Translations under genes and position numbers: made by a program
Source: a bacterium SCSIO 12827
GTDB lineage: Bacteria > Pseudomonadota > Alphaproteobacteria > Rhodospirillales > Casp-alpha2
Direction of reading: 5' to 3'
Assembly: GCA_024397995.1 (NCBI GenBank)
Contig: CP073746.1
Span: forward strand, 620,001-684,000
Length of the DNA stretch: 64,000 bases
Shown here: one piece after another, positions 50,785-59,982 of the stretch
Layout: every line of letters starts with the position of its first letter
Position numbering within the stretch: position 1 is the stretch's first letter
Notes under the pieces: model-generated
What the model was told of the DNA's origin: nothing
Seen by the model: only the letters and a program-made list of their open reading frames with translations
Databases searched by the model: none

Positions 50785-51588
50785 ATGGCAGACGGCGACG
50801 GCAAGGCAGGCAAACACGCATCCAAGGATACCTTCGACCGGCGGGCGACCGCCGAGATGGAGGCGAATCTCGTCAAGACGGACCAATGGTCCCTGCGCCA
50901 GAAATTGGCGCTGACGGCGCGTATGCTGGCCCGCGAAGGCCATGGCAACGCCCTGGCCGGGCAGATCACGGCCCGGGGCCCCGATGCGGGCACCATGTGG
51001 ACCGCGCGGTTCGGCCTGGGCCTGGATGAAATCCGCGCTTGTGACTTCCTGCTGGTCGACGGCGACCTGAAGGTTCTCCAGGGCGAAGGCATGGCCAATC
51101 CGTCGAACCGTTTTCACCTGTGGATCTACAAGGCGCGGGCCGACGTTCATTGCGTCGTCCATACCCACCCGCCCTATGTCTCGGCGCTGTCCATGATCGG
51201 GGTGCCGTTGAAGGCGGCCCATATGGACACGGCCATGTTCTACGAGGACTGCGCCTTTCTGGACTACTGGCCCGGCCCGCCCATCGGTGATGAGGAAGGG
51301 GATCTGATCTCGACCGCGCTTGGCGGCAAGAATTCGATCCTTCTTGCCAATCACGGACAGTTGGCGGCGACGGAAACGGTCGAGGAAGCGGCCATGCGCT
51401 CGCTCTACATCGAATACGCGGCGCGTCTGCAACTGATGGCCCAGGCGGCCGGAACGATCCAGGAGATCGATCCCAAACGGGGCAAGGAAGCCCACGACTA
51501 TCGCCTGAAGCCCCAGCCCCTGAACGCCAGCTTCCATTACTACGCGCGCAAGGTCCTGCGCGAGGACCCGAATTGTCTTGAGGAATAG
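50785..51588 (+). CDS. Class II aldolase/adducin family protein
   Basis: 267 aa. Zinc-site motifs: VHCVVHTHPPYVSALS (His-x-His) and ILLANHGQLAATETVEEA (third His), with GNALAGQITAR at the phosphate-binding loop. Members cleave or decarboxylate hydroxy-carbonyl compounds. No kinase or sugar gene is adjacent, so the substrate is unknown. It is followed 20 bases later by the ureohydrolase gene. Confidence 0.88.
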   Translation: MADGDGKAGKHASKDTFDRRATAEMEANLVKTDQWSLRQKLALTARMLAREGHGNALAGQITARGPDAGTMWTARFGLGLDEIRACDFLLVDGDLKVLQGEGMANPSNRFHLWIYKARADVHCVVHTHPPYVSALSMIGVPLKAAHMDTAMFYEDCAFLDYWPGPPIGDEEGDLISTALGGKNSILLANHGQLAATETVEEAAMRSLYIEYAARLQLMAQAAGTIQEIDPKRGKEAHDYRLKPQPLNASFHYYARKVLREDPNCLEE

Positions 51589-51608
51589 AGCATTCGCCCG
51601 CAACCGCC

Positions 51609-52538
51609 ATGACCGACACCATTGATAGCAGCCTGTTCCAGCCGCCGTTGACCTTCATGGGCGTGGACTACGGCCACGACCTTGCGGGACGGGGCGCTGC
51701 CGTCCTCGGCATCCCCTATGACAACGGCACCCACCCCAGCCGTGTCGGCGCCCGCGAGGGCCCCCGCGCCATCCGCGAGGCCTCGCGCCTGATCCGCCGC
51801 TTCCGTCCGCCCGACGCCGATTTCGACCCCCTGGACCGTCTTTCCCTGATCGATTGCGGGGATGTGCGGCTGATCCCGTCCCTGCAGGACGAGGCCGAGG
51901 CCGCCATCGAAAAGGCCATCGGTCTGATCGCCGGGGCGGGCCTTGTGCCCGTGACCATGGGCGGCGACGGCAGCGTCACCCTGGGCCAATTGCGGGCCCT
52001 GACCAGGCGGCATCCGGACCTGGTGGTGCTGCATGTGGATTCCCACACGGACGCCAACGCGGGCACGGGGCGCGCCGCCGCCACGGGCACGACCTTCACC
52101 CGTGCCGCAGAGGAGGGCCTGGTCGATACGGGAACTTCGCTGCACCTGGGCATGCGCGGCACCTTTCGCGCGCCGGGGACGTTCGATCAGGCGCGGGGGC
52201 TCGGCTATGGTCTGATGACCTATGACGACCTGCGAACGCGCGGGGTTGATGTGGTGACGGCCGAGATCAAAGCCCGGCTTGCCGGACGCCCGGTCTATCT
52301 GTGCTGGGACATGGATTTCTTCGATCCGTCCTGCGCGCCTGGGGTCTGCGCGCCCATTCCGGGCGGCCCGGGGGCGGAGGAGGGCCTGCGCCTGCTGCGC
52401 GGCTTCGCCGGCTTGAACATCGTCGCCTGTGACGTCAACACGGTCAGCCCGCCCCACGACGTCGGGGGGATCACGGCGCTGCTGGCTGCCCAGGTGATGT
52501 ATGACTGCCTGGTTCTGGTCTGTCAGCGGGCCGGTTAG
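51609..52538 (+). CDS. Arginase/agmatinase family protein with altered metal site
   Basis: 309 aa. The family blocks are VTMGGDGSVTLGQLRAL, VVLHVDSHTDAN and YLCWDMDFFDPSCAPG, then the C-terminal DVNTVSPPHDVGGITALLA. In normal ureohydrolases the first block reads GGDHS, whose His binds one manganese ion; here it is GGDGS. The other Asp and His ligands remain. The enzyme may therefore use one metal, a different metal or a different reaction. It ends four bases inside the convergent GlcG-like gene. Confidence 0.82.
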   Translation: MTDTIDSSLFQPPLTFMGVDYGHDLAGRGAAVLGIPYDNGTHPSRVGAREGPRAIREASRLIRRFRPPDADFDPLDRLSLIDCGDVRLIPSLQDEAEAAIEKAIGLIAGAGLVPVTMGGDGSVTLGQLRALTRRHPDLVVLHVDSHTDANAGTGRAAATGTTFTRAAEEGLVDTGTSLHLGMRGTFRAPGTFDQARGLGYGLMTYDDLRTRGVDVVTAEIKARLAGRPVYLCWDMDFFDPSCAPGVCAPIPGGPGAEEGLRLLRGFAGLNIVACDVNTVSPPHDVGGITALLAAQVMYDCLVLVCQRAG

Positions 52539-52969
52539 ACCTCTTTCACCCGGCCCGGGTCGGCCTTGAACCCAGCGCCCTCGATCCCGGCGACGGCGCA
52601 TTCCTCGTCGCGTTCGCCCGTATCGCCGGAAATGCCGCAGGCGCCGATGATGCGGCCCGTTTCGGGATCGCGAATCAGCACGCCGCCGGGGGCGGGGACC
52701 ATGCCCTTCGGCGCGGTCGAGATCACCCCCGCCATGAACTTGGGGTTCTTTTCCCGAAGTTCCCGCCCGCCGACACCGAAGCCGAGCGCGCCATAGGCCT
52801 TGCCGACGGCGATCTCGACGCGCAGGATGCCCGAGTCGTCTTCCCGTTTCAGCGCCACCAGATGCCCGCCTGCGTCCAGCACGGCCACGGTCAGCGGCGC
52901 GCAGTCGATGGCATGGCCCTTGGCCAGGGCCCCGTCGACGATGGCGACGGCCAGTTCCAGGGTCATCAT
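52535..52969 (-). CDS. GlcG/HbpS-like protein
   Basis: 144 aa. LTVAVLDAGGHLVALKREDDSGILRVEIAVGKAYGA, PAPGGVLIRDPETGRIIGACGISGDTGERDEECA is the GlcG/HbpS fold (shown here in parts), a small alpha/beta protein often found beside catabolic genes and in some cases binding haem. Its role is not established. Convergent overlap with the ureohydrolase by four bases. Confidence 0.88.
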   Translation of the reverse strand: MMTLELAVAIVDGALAKGHAIDCAPLTVAVLDAGGHLVALKREDDSGILRVEIAVGKAYGALGFGVGGRELREKNPKFMAGVISTAPKGMVPAPGGVLIRDPETGRIIGACGISGDTGERDEECAVAGIEGAGFKADPGRVKEV

Positions 52970-53084
52970 TCAGATCGGCTCCGTTCCCATTAATTGATCT
53001 GTTTCATGCCGGATACAGTCCGATTTATCCGTGTTGCCCGTCAGTGTTGGGTATATTGGCGGCAATGACAATCCACGATCCAAG

Positions 53085-54101
53085 ATGGACACCATGACCA
53101 CATCCAAGACCGATACGCCTCTCGACCTCACCCTCGCCTGCTGGGACTACGACCGCGCCCAGGCCGTGCTTGACGGCACGGTTGCCGTTCCCGGCTGCGC
53201 CATCCGGGCCGAAGTCCATCCGACCTCGACCCTGTTTCCGCTCGCCGTGGGCGAGGCCCGGTTCGACGTGACGGAAATGTCCATGTCGTCCTACATCCTT
53301 GAGGTCGCGAAGGGCGAAGGCGCCTATGTCGCGATTCCCGTGTTCCTCAGCCGCGCCTTCCGCCACAACGGCTTCGTCGTCCGCGCCGACGCGGGCATCG
53401 ACAATCCCAAGGATCTGGAAGGAAAGCGCGTCGGTGTGCCCGAATACCAGATGACGGCGGCCCTGTGGATGCGGGGCATCCTGACGGAAGAATACGGCGT
53501 CGACACGGATACCTTCCAATGGCGTACCGGGGCGTTGGAGCAAGGGACCCGCAAGGACCGCCTGACCCTCGACCTGCCGCCGCATATGTCGGTCACGCCC
53601 ATCGAGGCGGGGGAAAGTCTTCAGGACCTGTTGCTGGCGGGCGAACTGGACGCCGTGTTCGCGCCCAAGCCTTTGAACGCCCTGGTCGCGGGCGATCCCC
53701 GCGTCCGGCGCCTGTTCCCCGATTTCGCGGCGGTCGAGCGCGCCTATCACGCCAAGACCGGCTTTTTCCCCATCATGCATGCGATCGGGGTGCGCAGGAC
53801 CATCGCCGAGGCCAATCCCTGGCTGCCCCGTGCCCTCTACGACGCCTTTACTCAGTCCCGCGACCTGGCCCTGGCCCGGCTGGACGGCATCTGGCGCGGT
53901 TCCGCCAACCGCCTGACCCTGCCGTTCTTCCACGCCGACATGGAGGAAACCCGCGCCCTCATGGGGGCGGATTTCTGGTCTTACGGATTCCCGGACAACC
54001 GGGCGGAACTGGACGCCATGTGCCGCTGGTCCTGGGCCCAACACCTGGCCCCCCGGCGGGTGGCGCCGGAAGAACTTTTCCACCAATCGCTGATTTCATA
54101 A
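53085..54101 (+). CDS. Binding-protein-fold enzyme, 4,5-dihydroxyphthalate decarboxylase-like
   Basis: 338 aa, no signal peptide. LTLACWDYDRAQAVLDGTVAVPGC, FDVTEMSMSSYILEVAKGEGAYVAIPVFLSRAFRHN and VGVPEYQMTAALWMRGIL are conserved in the 4,5-dihydroxyphthalate decarboxylase family, which has the fold of periplasmic binding proteins. The lack of a signal sequence favours an enzyme or a cytoplasmic protein over a transport component. ATG at 53094 is an alternative start; neither has a strong ribosome-binding site. Confidence 0.82.
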   Translation: MDTMTTSKTDTPLDLTLACWDYDRAQAVLDGTVAVPGCAIRAEVHPTSTLFPLAVGEARFDVTEMSMSSYILEVAKGEGAYVAIPVFLSRAFRHNGFVVRADAGIDNPKDLEGKRVGVPEYQMTAALWMRGILTEEYGVDTDTFQWRTGALEQGTRKDRLTLDLPPHMSVTPIEAGESLQDLLLAGELDAVFAPKPLNALVAGDPRVRRLFPDFAAVERAYHAKTGFFPIMHAIGVRRTIAEANPWLPRALYDAFTQSRDLALARLDGIWRGSANRLTLPFFHADMEETRALMGADFWSYGFPDNRAELDAMCRWSWAQHLAPRRVAPEELFHQSLIS

Positions 54102-54127
54102 ACGCCGTGGTGGCCATCTATTCCCAT

Positions 54128-54264
54128 GTCATTCCCGTGGAAGCGGGAATCCCGTCACCCTTTTTCTTCTCACCGTCTCACTGCCTCAGTGGTTCAAAAA
54201 ATAGAAAACCACAGAGACGGTGAGACGGTGAGAAATCCTGGACCCCCGCTTTCGCGGGGGTGAC
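54128..54264. repeat. Palindromic REP/MITE-like element
   Basis: About 137 bases that fold as one nested hairpin. Related arms GTCATTCCCGTGGAAGCGGG (from 54128) and CCCCCGCTTTCGCGGGGG (to about 54260) flank a perfect 15-base inverted repeat, TTCTCACCGTCTCAC (54167-54181) with GTGAGACGGTGAGAA (54220-54234), with TGGTT/AACCA inside. The sequence type is common as an interspersed element in alphaproteobacterial intergenic DNA. No gene is inside. Confidence 0.8.
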
Positions 54265-54329
54265 GATAGGAGTAAAAGTGATCGACCTCATGCCGCCGGG
54301 CATTGAATTTGTGGAGACGTAAGCCGCCC

Positions 54330-55388
54330 ATGACTCAACACGCCAATAACGTGATTGCCTGCCGGGGCGGCGACGCCACGGTGCTGGAGCCGCGGCCCGT
54401 GCCGGAGGTCGGCGCGGGTGAGATGCTGTTGAAGCTGCGGGTCGTCGGTTTCTGCGGCACGGATCTGTTCAAGCTGGATACGGGGGCGGCGCAGCCGGGC
54501 ACGGTCCTGGGCCATGAACTGGTCGGCGAGGTGGTTGCCCTGGGGGACGGGGTCACCGAATTCCAGACCGGCGACCGCATCGCCGTGCCCCATCATGTGC
54601 CCTGCGGCACCTGCCTGATGTGCCGGCGCGGCAACGAGACCATGTGCGAGACCTTTCGCGAGAACCTGATGGCCCCCGGCGGTTTCGCCGACACGGTGCT
54701 GATCAAGGCCCGGGCCACGGCCCAGGCGGCGCATCGCGTGCCCGACGGCGTGTCCGACGAGGCCGCCGTGTTCATGGAACCGGCCGCCTGCGTGCTGCGC
54801 GGTGTGGAGCGGGCGGAGATCGCCGCCGACGGCGTCGCGGTGATCCAGGGGGCGGGCAGCATGGGATTGCTGCATCTGTTGGTCCTGAAGGCCGCCCTGC
54901 CGGGCGTGCGGGTCGCCGTTATCGATCCGCAGGCCGACCGCCGCGATCTGGCGGTGAAACTGGGCGCCGACGCGCCGGCCGCGCCGGGGGAAGCCGCCCA
55001 GACCGCCGTCGGAAACCTCAGCAACGGCGCCGGGGCTGATGCCGTGTTCGACACGGTCGGCGGTGCCGGGCCGCTCAAGGCGGCGCTCGGCCTGACCCGC
55101 CAGGGCGGCAGCGTGGTTCTGTTCGCCCATGCGCCGGACGGCCAGGCGGCGGATTTCGACCTCAACGACCTGTTCAAGTACGAGCGCCGCATCCTCGGCA
55201 CTTATTCCGGCGCGGTCCACGAACAGGGGCGGGTGTTCGACCTGATCGCCTCGGGGGCGCTGGACCCGACGCCGCTGGTCACCCACAAGATGCCCTTGGA
55301 CGATTTCCAGACGGGCCTGGACCTCGTCCGCGCGCGCAAGGCGCTCAAGGTTCTGTTCACACCGTCCCGCGCGGCGGAAGGAAGCTGA
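54330..55388 (+). CDS. Zinc-dependent alcohol dehydrogenase (MDR family)
   Basis: 352 aa. Catalytic zinc ligands in VVGFCGTDLFKL and VLGHELVGEV; structural zinc in CGTCLMCRRGNETMC; NAD(P) fold VIQGAGSMGLLHLLVLKA. It oxidises a secondary alcohol or polyol. A second MDR dehydrogenase begins four bases after its stop, suggesting both act in one sugar or polyol-acid pathway. Confidence 0.9.
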   Translation: MTQHANNVIACRGGDATVLEPRPVPEVGAGEMLLKLRVVGFCGTDLFKLDTGAAQPGTVLGHELVGEVVALGDGVTEFQTGDRIAVPHHVPCGTCLMCRRGNETMCETFRENLMAPGGFADTVLIKARATAQAAHRVPDGVSDEAAVFMEPAACVLRGVERAEIAADGVAVIQGAGSMGLLHLLVLKAALPGVRVAVIDPQADRRDLAVKLGADAPAAPGEAAQTAVGNLSNGAGADAVFDTVGGAGPLKAALGLTRQGGSVVLFAHAPDGQAADFDLNDLFKYERRILGTYSGAVHEQGRVFDLIASGALDPTPLVTHKMPLDDFQTGLDLVRARKALKVLFTPSRAAEGS

Positions 55389-55392
55389 CGCC

Positions 55393-56466
55393 ATGACCCG
55401 CATGATGAAGGGGGCCATGCTGCTCGGCCCCGAGAAAATCGAGGTCCGCGACCTGCCCGTGCCGGAGCCCGACGACGGCGAGATCATTCTCAGCATCGAG
55501 GCCGCGACCACCTGCGGCACCGACGTGAAGGTGTTCAAGCGCGGCGGTCATCCCCGCATGCTCAAGGTGCCGACCCTGTTCGGCCATGAAATGGCGGGCC
55601 GGGTGGCGGCCATGGGAAAGGGTGTTGCCAAGTTCAAGGAAGGCGACGCCGTGGTGGTCGCCAATTCCGCCCCCTGCGGCGACTGTGACTACTGCGCGCG
55701 CGGGCGGGAAAACCTCTGCACCGATCTGCAATACATCAACGGCGCCTTCGCCGAATTCATCCGCATCCCGGCCCGCTTCGTCGACCGCAACACCTATAAA
55801 ATTCCCAAGGGCCTGGCCTTCGGCAAGGCGGCGCTGACGGAACCGCTGGCCTGCGTGCTGCACGGCATGGACGCCTGCGAATTGGACAAATACGGCCCGG
55901 GGACCGAGGTCGTCCTGTTCGGCGCCGGGCCCATCGGGCTGTTGTTCGTGGGGGCGCTGGCGCGGGCCGGACATCGGGTCATTCTGGCCGACCCCAACCC
56001 GCCGCGCCTGGACGTGGGCAAGCAGTTGGGCGCGGCCCAGGTCGTGCAGATCGACCGCGGCGGAAACCAATCAGACAAGGTCAAGGCGCTGACCGAGGGC
56101 GGGCTAAATGGAACGCATGGGGGCGCCTGGGTCGCCGTCGATGCCTCCGGCGTGCCGGAAGTCTGGGTTGACGCCATCAACTCCGTGCGCCCCGGCGGCC
56201 TGATCAACCTGTTCGGCGGCTGCGCCCCCGGCACCTCGATCCCCCTCGACACCCATGCCGTCCACTACAGCGAACTGACGGTAAAGGGTGTGTATCACCA
56301 CCGCCCCGACACCATCCGCCGGGCGTTGGACATGCTCGCCGACCCCGCGTTCAAGGCCGACCTGATGCTCACCGCCGAAATGCCCGTGGCGCAGACCGAG
56401 GCGGCGCTCCGCGCCATGATCGCCAAGGAAGCGTTGAAGGTGGTTATTCGGGGGGGGGATGATTAG
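55393..56466 (+). CDS. Zinc-dependent dehydrogenase (MDR family), second copy
   Basis: 357 aa. Catalytic zinc: TTCGTDVKVF and LFGHEMAGRV; structural zinc CGDCDYCARGRENLC; coenzyme fold VVLFGAGPIGLLFVGALARAG. Sequence divergence from the upstream copy is high, so they are not a recent duplication. The last codons follow a run of nine G. The 3' side holds no clear terminator before the AT-rich orphan gene. Confidence 0.9.
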   Translation: MTRMMKGAMLLGPEKIEVRDLPVPEPDDGEIILSIEAATTCGTDVKVFKRGGHPRMLKVPTLFGHEMAGRVAAMGKGVAKFKEGDAVVVANSAPCGDCDYCARGRENLCTDLQYINGAFAEFIRIPARFVDRNTYKIPKGLAFGKAALTEPLACVLHGMDACELDKYGPGTEVVLFGAGPIGLLFVGALARAGHRVILADPNPPRLDVGKQLGAAQVVQIDRGGNQSDKVKALTEGGLNGTHGGAWVAVDASGVPEVWVDAINSVRPGGLINLFGGCAPGTSIPLDTHAVHYSELTVKGVYHHRPDTIRRALDMLADPAFKADLMLTAEMPVAQTEAALRAMIAKEALKVVIRGGDD

Positions 56467-56512
56467 GGGGTGCGTTATCTCCATGTGGCAGACATTGTGG
56501 TCTCTAATGGAA

Positions 56513-56893
56513 TTAACTGCGCAAAGCTTTAATCACGTCATTTGCAGTGCTTTTATTTTCAATAAAAAATTCTTCAGCAAACCCGTAAGAGTCTTGCCAA
56601 TTTGGAAAAATTGCGGCGAATGCTCCAATGCATTCGATCAATTTTTCTCTAACCGTATCCGGGGCGGAACTTCGATCAACAACTCCATCCATGAACATTG
56701 ATGTCATTGTTTTTTTTAACTCTTGTTCAAAAAATTCCCATGCCTCGCGACCTTTGTCGCGGCCGAAAAATGTTTTTTTTCCTCGGTTTTTTTGGAACTT
56801 TGCCATCGCCATCACTAATTTCTGAAGGGAATTAAAAGTGTGTGGAATGGCTTCTTGGAGAATTGGCAGAGATTCATAATTTGTCGTCGCCAT
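56513..56893 (-). CDS. AT-rich orphan gene, unknown protein
   Basis: 126 aa from MATTNYESLPILQEA, with GGGAGGC before the ATG. Base composition is far more AT-rich than every neighbour, with many AAA/TTT codons (KFQKNRGKKTFFGRDKGREAWEFFEQELKKT, read in parts). It is soluble, helical and mixed in charge. No family recognised. Composition and isolation between unrelated genes suggest recent transfer. Confidence 0.65.
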   Translation of the reverse strand: MATTNYESLPILQEAIPHTFNSLQKLVMAMAKFQKNRGKKTFFGRDKGREAWEFFEQELKKTMTSMFMDGVVDRSSAPDTVREKLIECIGAFAAIFPNWQDSYGFAEEFFIENKSTANDVIKALRS

Positions 56894-57119
56894 TTTTGCC
56901 TCCCGAAAGCGCCTTACAGCTCTTGGTAGATTAGTATTCACGTCAATACGTGTCTATATTCCGCGTAATCTGTACAATCGTATTAATTGACCCACTTTTC
57001 TGCGCTGTTACGCCCACTCGGCGGTTGATAACGCCCAACTGAATCCGTCACACACGACCCCATGGACTGCCGCCCCGCCGGTGATAAAGTGATGTCGTCG
57101 CACCGATCCGGGGAACATC

Positions 57120-58757
57120 ATGCAACGCTTCACCACCTTCGCGCTTTTCGTGCTCGCCACGCCTGTGCTTATCGGGCTGGCGTTTTTTCATCTTTGGCTT
57201 ATTCCCATCGCCGCGATCGCGGCCGCGTTGACGGCGCTGGGGGTGTGGGATCTGTGCCAGACGCGCCATGCGATCATGCGGAACTATCCGATCGTCGGGC
57301 ACATGCGCTGGTTGTTCGAGGGCATCCGTCCTGAGATCAGGCAATATCTGATCGAAAGCGATCAGGACGAGCAGCCGTTCTCGCGCGAGCAGCGCTCCCT
57401 GGTCTATCAGCGCGCCAAGGGGGTCGAGGACAAGCGTCCCTTCGGCACGCGCGAAGACGTCTACGCCCCCGGCTTCGCCTGGCTGACCCATTCGGTCAAC
57501 GCCAAGCATATCGACGACCACGATTTCCGCGTGCGCATCGGCGGGCCGGACTGCAAGCAGCCCTATGAGGCCTCGCTCTACAACATCTCGGCCATGAGCT
57601 TCGGCGCGCTCAGCGCCAACGCCATCCAGGCGCTCAACACCGGCGCCAAGATGGGCGGCTTCGCCCACGACACGGGCGAGGGCGGCATCTCGCGCTACCA
57701 CCGGGAGGGCGGCGGCGACCTGATCTACGAGATCGGTTCGGGCTATTTCGGCTGCCGCGCCGACGACGGCACGTTCAGCCCCGAGCGCTTCAGGGAACAG
57801 GCCGCGTCGGAGCAGATCAAGATGATCGAGGTCAAGCTGTCCCAGGGGGCCAAGCCGGGCCATGGCGGCGTGCTGCCGGCGGCCAAGGTGACGCCGGAAA
57901 TCGCCGAGGCCCGGGGCGTGCCCATGGGCCAGGACTGCGTGTCGCCGGCCGGTCATTCGGCCTTCACCACGCCCATCGAGTTCATGGAATTCTTAGGGAC
58001 GCTGCGCGAGCTGTCCGGCGGCAAGCCGGTCGGCTTCAAATTGTGTATCGGCCATCGGCGTGAATTCATGTGCATGGTCAAGGCCATGCTGGAAACCGGG
58101 ATCATCCCCGACTTCATCGTCGTCGACGGGACCGAGGGCGGCACCGGGGCGGCCCCCCTGGAATTCACCAACCACATCGGCACGCCGATGATCGAGGGCC
58201 TGACCTTCGTCCACAATACCCTGCGCGGGGCGGGCATCCGCGACCGCGTGCGCATCGGGGCGGCGAGCAAGCTGGTCACCGCCTTCGACATTTCCCGCGC
58301 CCTCGCCCTGGGGGCGGACTGGTGCAATTCGGCACGCGGCTTCATGTTCGCGATCGGCTGCATCCAGGCCCAGGCCTGCCACACCAACGCCTGCCCGACG
58401 GGCGTGGCGACGCAGGATCCGCTGCGTCAGCGCGCACTGAACGTCGACGACAAGTCCCAGCGCGTCGCCCGTTTCCACGCCAACACGCTGCGCGCCGTGG
58501 CCGACATGGTGGGGTCTGCGGGGCTCGACAATCCGGGCCAACTGCACCCCAAGCATTTCAACGTGCGCCAGAACAGCGGCGAGACCGTCGCCGGCGACAT
58601 CGCCTATCCGGAATGGCCCGTGGGCGGGTTGCTCGACGGGACCTGCGATCCCGAACAGATGGTGCGCTGGTCGAAGGCGCGGGCGGATACCTTCCGCGAA
58701 GTCGGCGGCGAACGGCGCGGCAAGGCCCGCCGTCAGGTCGGCGCCGTCACGCCCTAG
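57120..58757 (+). CDS. Membrane-tethered FMN-binding glutamate-synthase-domain protein
   Basis: 545 aa. Two N-terminal membrane segments (FALFVLATPVLIGLAFFHLWLIPIAAIAAALTALGV, in parts) precede a GltS-type FMN barrel: YNISAMSFGALSANAIQALN, DTGEGGISRYHREGGGDLIYEIGSGYFG, IVVDGTEGGTGAAPLEFTNHIGTP, and Fe-S-type Cys in CIQAQACHTNACPTGVATQD. This family shares the glutamate synthase core but lacks the glutaminase domain; its reaction is not settled. Overlaps the convergent TauD-type gene by four bases. Confidence 0.88.
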   Translation: MQRFTTFALFVLATPVLIGLAFFHLWLIPIAAIAAALTALGVWDLCQTRHAIMRNYPIVGHMRWLFEGIRPEIRQYLIESDQDEQPFSREQRSLVYQRAKGVEDKRPFGTREDVYAPGFAWLTHSVNAKHIDDHDFRVRIGGPDCKQPYEASLYNISAMSFGALSANAIQALNTGAKMGGFAHDTGEGGISRYHREGGGDLIYEIGSGYFGCRADDGTFSPERFREQAASEQIKMIEVKLSQGAKPGHGGVLPAAKVTPEIAEARGVPMGQDCVSPAGHSAFTTPIEFMEFLGTLRELSGGKPVGFKLCIGHRREFMCMVKAMLETGIIPDFIVVDGTEGGTGAAPLEFTNHIGTPMIEGLTFVHNTLRGAGIRDRVRIGAASKLVTAFDISRALALGADWCNSARGFMFAIGCIQAQACHTNACPTGVATQDPLRQRALNVDDKSQRVARFHANTLRAVADMVGSAGLDNPGQLHPKHFNVRQNSGETVAGDIAYPEWPVGGLLDGTCDPEQMVRWSKARADTFREVGGERRGKARRQVGAVTP

Positions 58758-59869
58758 GACGCCAGCCGTTCGGGAATGAACCGCTCCTTCGCCGGGGCCG
58801 GCATGCCCAAATCGGCGGCCTGGCGGGTTTCGAAGGCGAGCCGCACGTCATCGTATTCATGGCCGCGAATGCCGCCCCGCACCGTGCCCGGTTCGATGGA
58901 CCGGAAGTAACCGCCCCAGCTTTCCGGCATGCGCAGGGAATTGGGCGTCGCCAGCCACAGGCGATAGAGCAGACGCTTGCGGTCTTCGTCCTCATGATCC
59001 TCGAACGGGGTGCGCGAATGCAGCATGACGTGGTTGTTCATGATCTGCAGGTCGCCGGGCTCCAGCCACATGGTGAACATGACCTCCGGGCGGCGCAGAA
59101 TGTCGTCCAGCAGGTTCGTGCATTCCTTCTGCGCGTCGGTCAATTGCGGCACACCCAGGATTTCCTGGGCCGTGCGCACGCGGTTGCGGTTCCATTTGCC
59201 GAACATGTGGCCCTCGGCCATGTCGAACAGCGGCTGGCTGTAATAGGGGCCTTCGTCGGGGGCCTGTTCCGTGTTGCGCGAGAAATAGAACGGCTGACAG
59301 GCGATCTCGGCCAGGTCCGGGCGTTCGGCCAAAAGGATGTTCCAGGCGGTGATGCTGGAGGACACCATGCTCTGGCCGCCCGACTTCGCCTTGTTGAAAC
59401 AGGCCAGGGTGACCAGATCGCAGCCGTCCGTGTGGAAATCCAGCCCGGCGTTGGAATTGTAGCCGCGCCCGTTGGCGGCGCGGTAGGTATGGCCCACGGC
59501 GCGGACCTCGGAAATGTATTGCGATTTGATGCCCTGGGGCCGGGCGACGCCGAAGTGCAGGCCGATGGCCCAGTTCATGAAGCGGAATTCGGGGGCGCTT
59601 AATTCATCCCGCGGCAGGCCCTTGACCAGGGCGATGCCGCGCCTTCCATGGGCTTCCATCATGGCGTCGGTGATGGTCTTGAGGGCCGGGCCCAGATCGA
59701 CGTCGTTGCGCCGGTAATCGAACAGAGGGCGGTCGGCGTCGAAGGCGGCCTTCGTCGCATCGGCCAACTGGCCGCGCGCCGCGTCGTCGAGCCGGAAGAT
59801 CCAGGTTTTGTCCTGTTCGATTTCGGAAACCCGCCAGGCGGCGGGGATGTCGATATGGGGGAAGGTCAT
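58754..59869 (-). CDS. TauD/TfdA family dioxygenase (first copy)
   Basis: 371 aa. The iron site is AGLDFHTDGCDLVTL (HxD) and the distal His is NNHVMLHSRTPF; the C-terminal KRLLYRLWL holds the 2-oxoglutarate Arg. Length and N-terminal domain fit the gamma-butyrobetaine-hydroxylase/TfdA side of the family. It is divergent from a LysR gene that probably controls it. Confidence 0.88.
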   Translation of the reverse strand: MTFPHIDIPAAWRVSEIEQDKTWIFRLDDAARGQLADATKAAFDADRPLFDYRRNDVDLGPALKTITDAMMEAHGRRGIALVKGLPRDELSAPEFRFMNWAIGLHFGVARPQGIKSQYISEVRAVGHTYRAANGRGYNSNAGLDFHTDGCDLVTLACFNKAKSGGQSMVSSSITAWNILLAERPDLAEIACQPFYFSRNTEQAPDEGPYYSQPLFDMAEGHMFGKWNRNRVRTAQEILGVPQLTDAQKECTNLLDDILRRPEVMFTMWLEPGDLQIMNNHVMLHSRTPFEDHEDEDRKRLLYRLWLATPNSLRMPESWGGYFRSIEPGTVRGGIRGHEYDDVRLAFETRQAADLGMPAPAKERFIPERLAS

Positions 59870-59959
59870 CGTAAGGGCTCCTGATGCGGCGGGGCCATGG
59901 GCGCCCCGGTGAGAACGCGGCTAATCTATCGGCAATCTCATTGAAAGAAAAATACGATG

Positions 59960-59981
59960 ATTATATAAACTGATAGATAAT
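59960..59981. promoter_or_regulatory. Possible LysR operator
   Basis: ATTAT (59960-59964) and ATAAT (59977-59981) form an inverted repeat 12 bases apart in the short AT-rich space between the divergent TauD and LysR genes. This fits the loose T-N11-A style of LysR sites; it is a weak call. Confidence 0.3.
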
Positions 59982-59982
59982 T

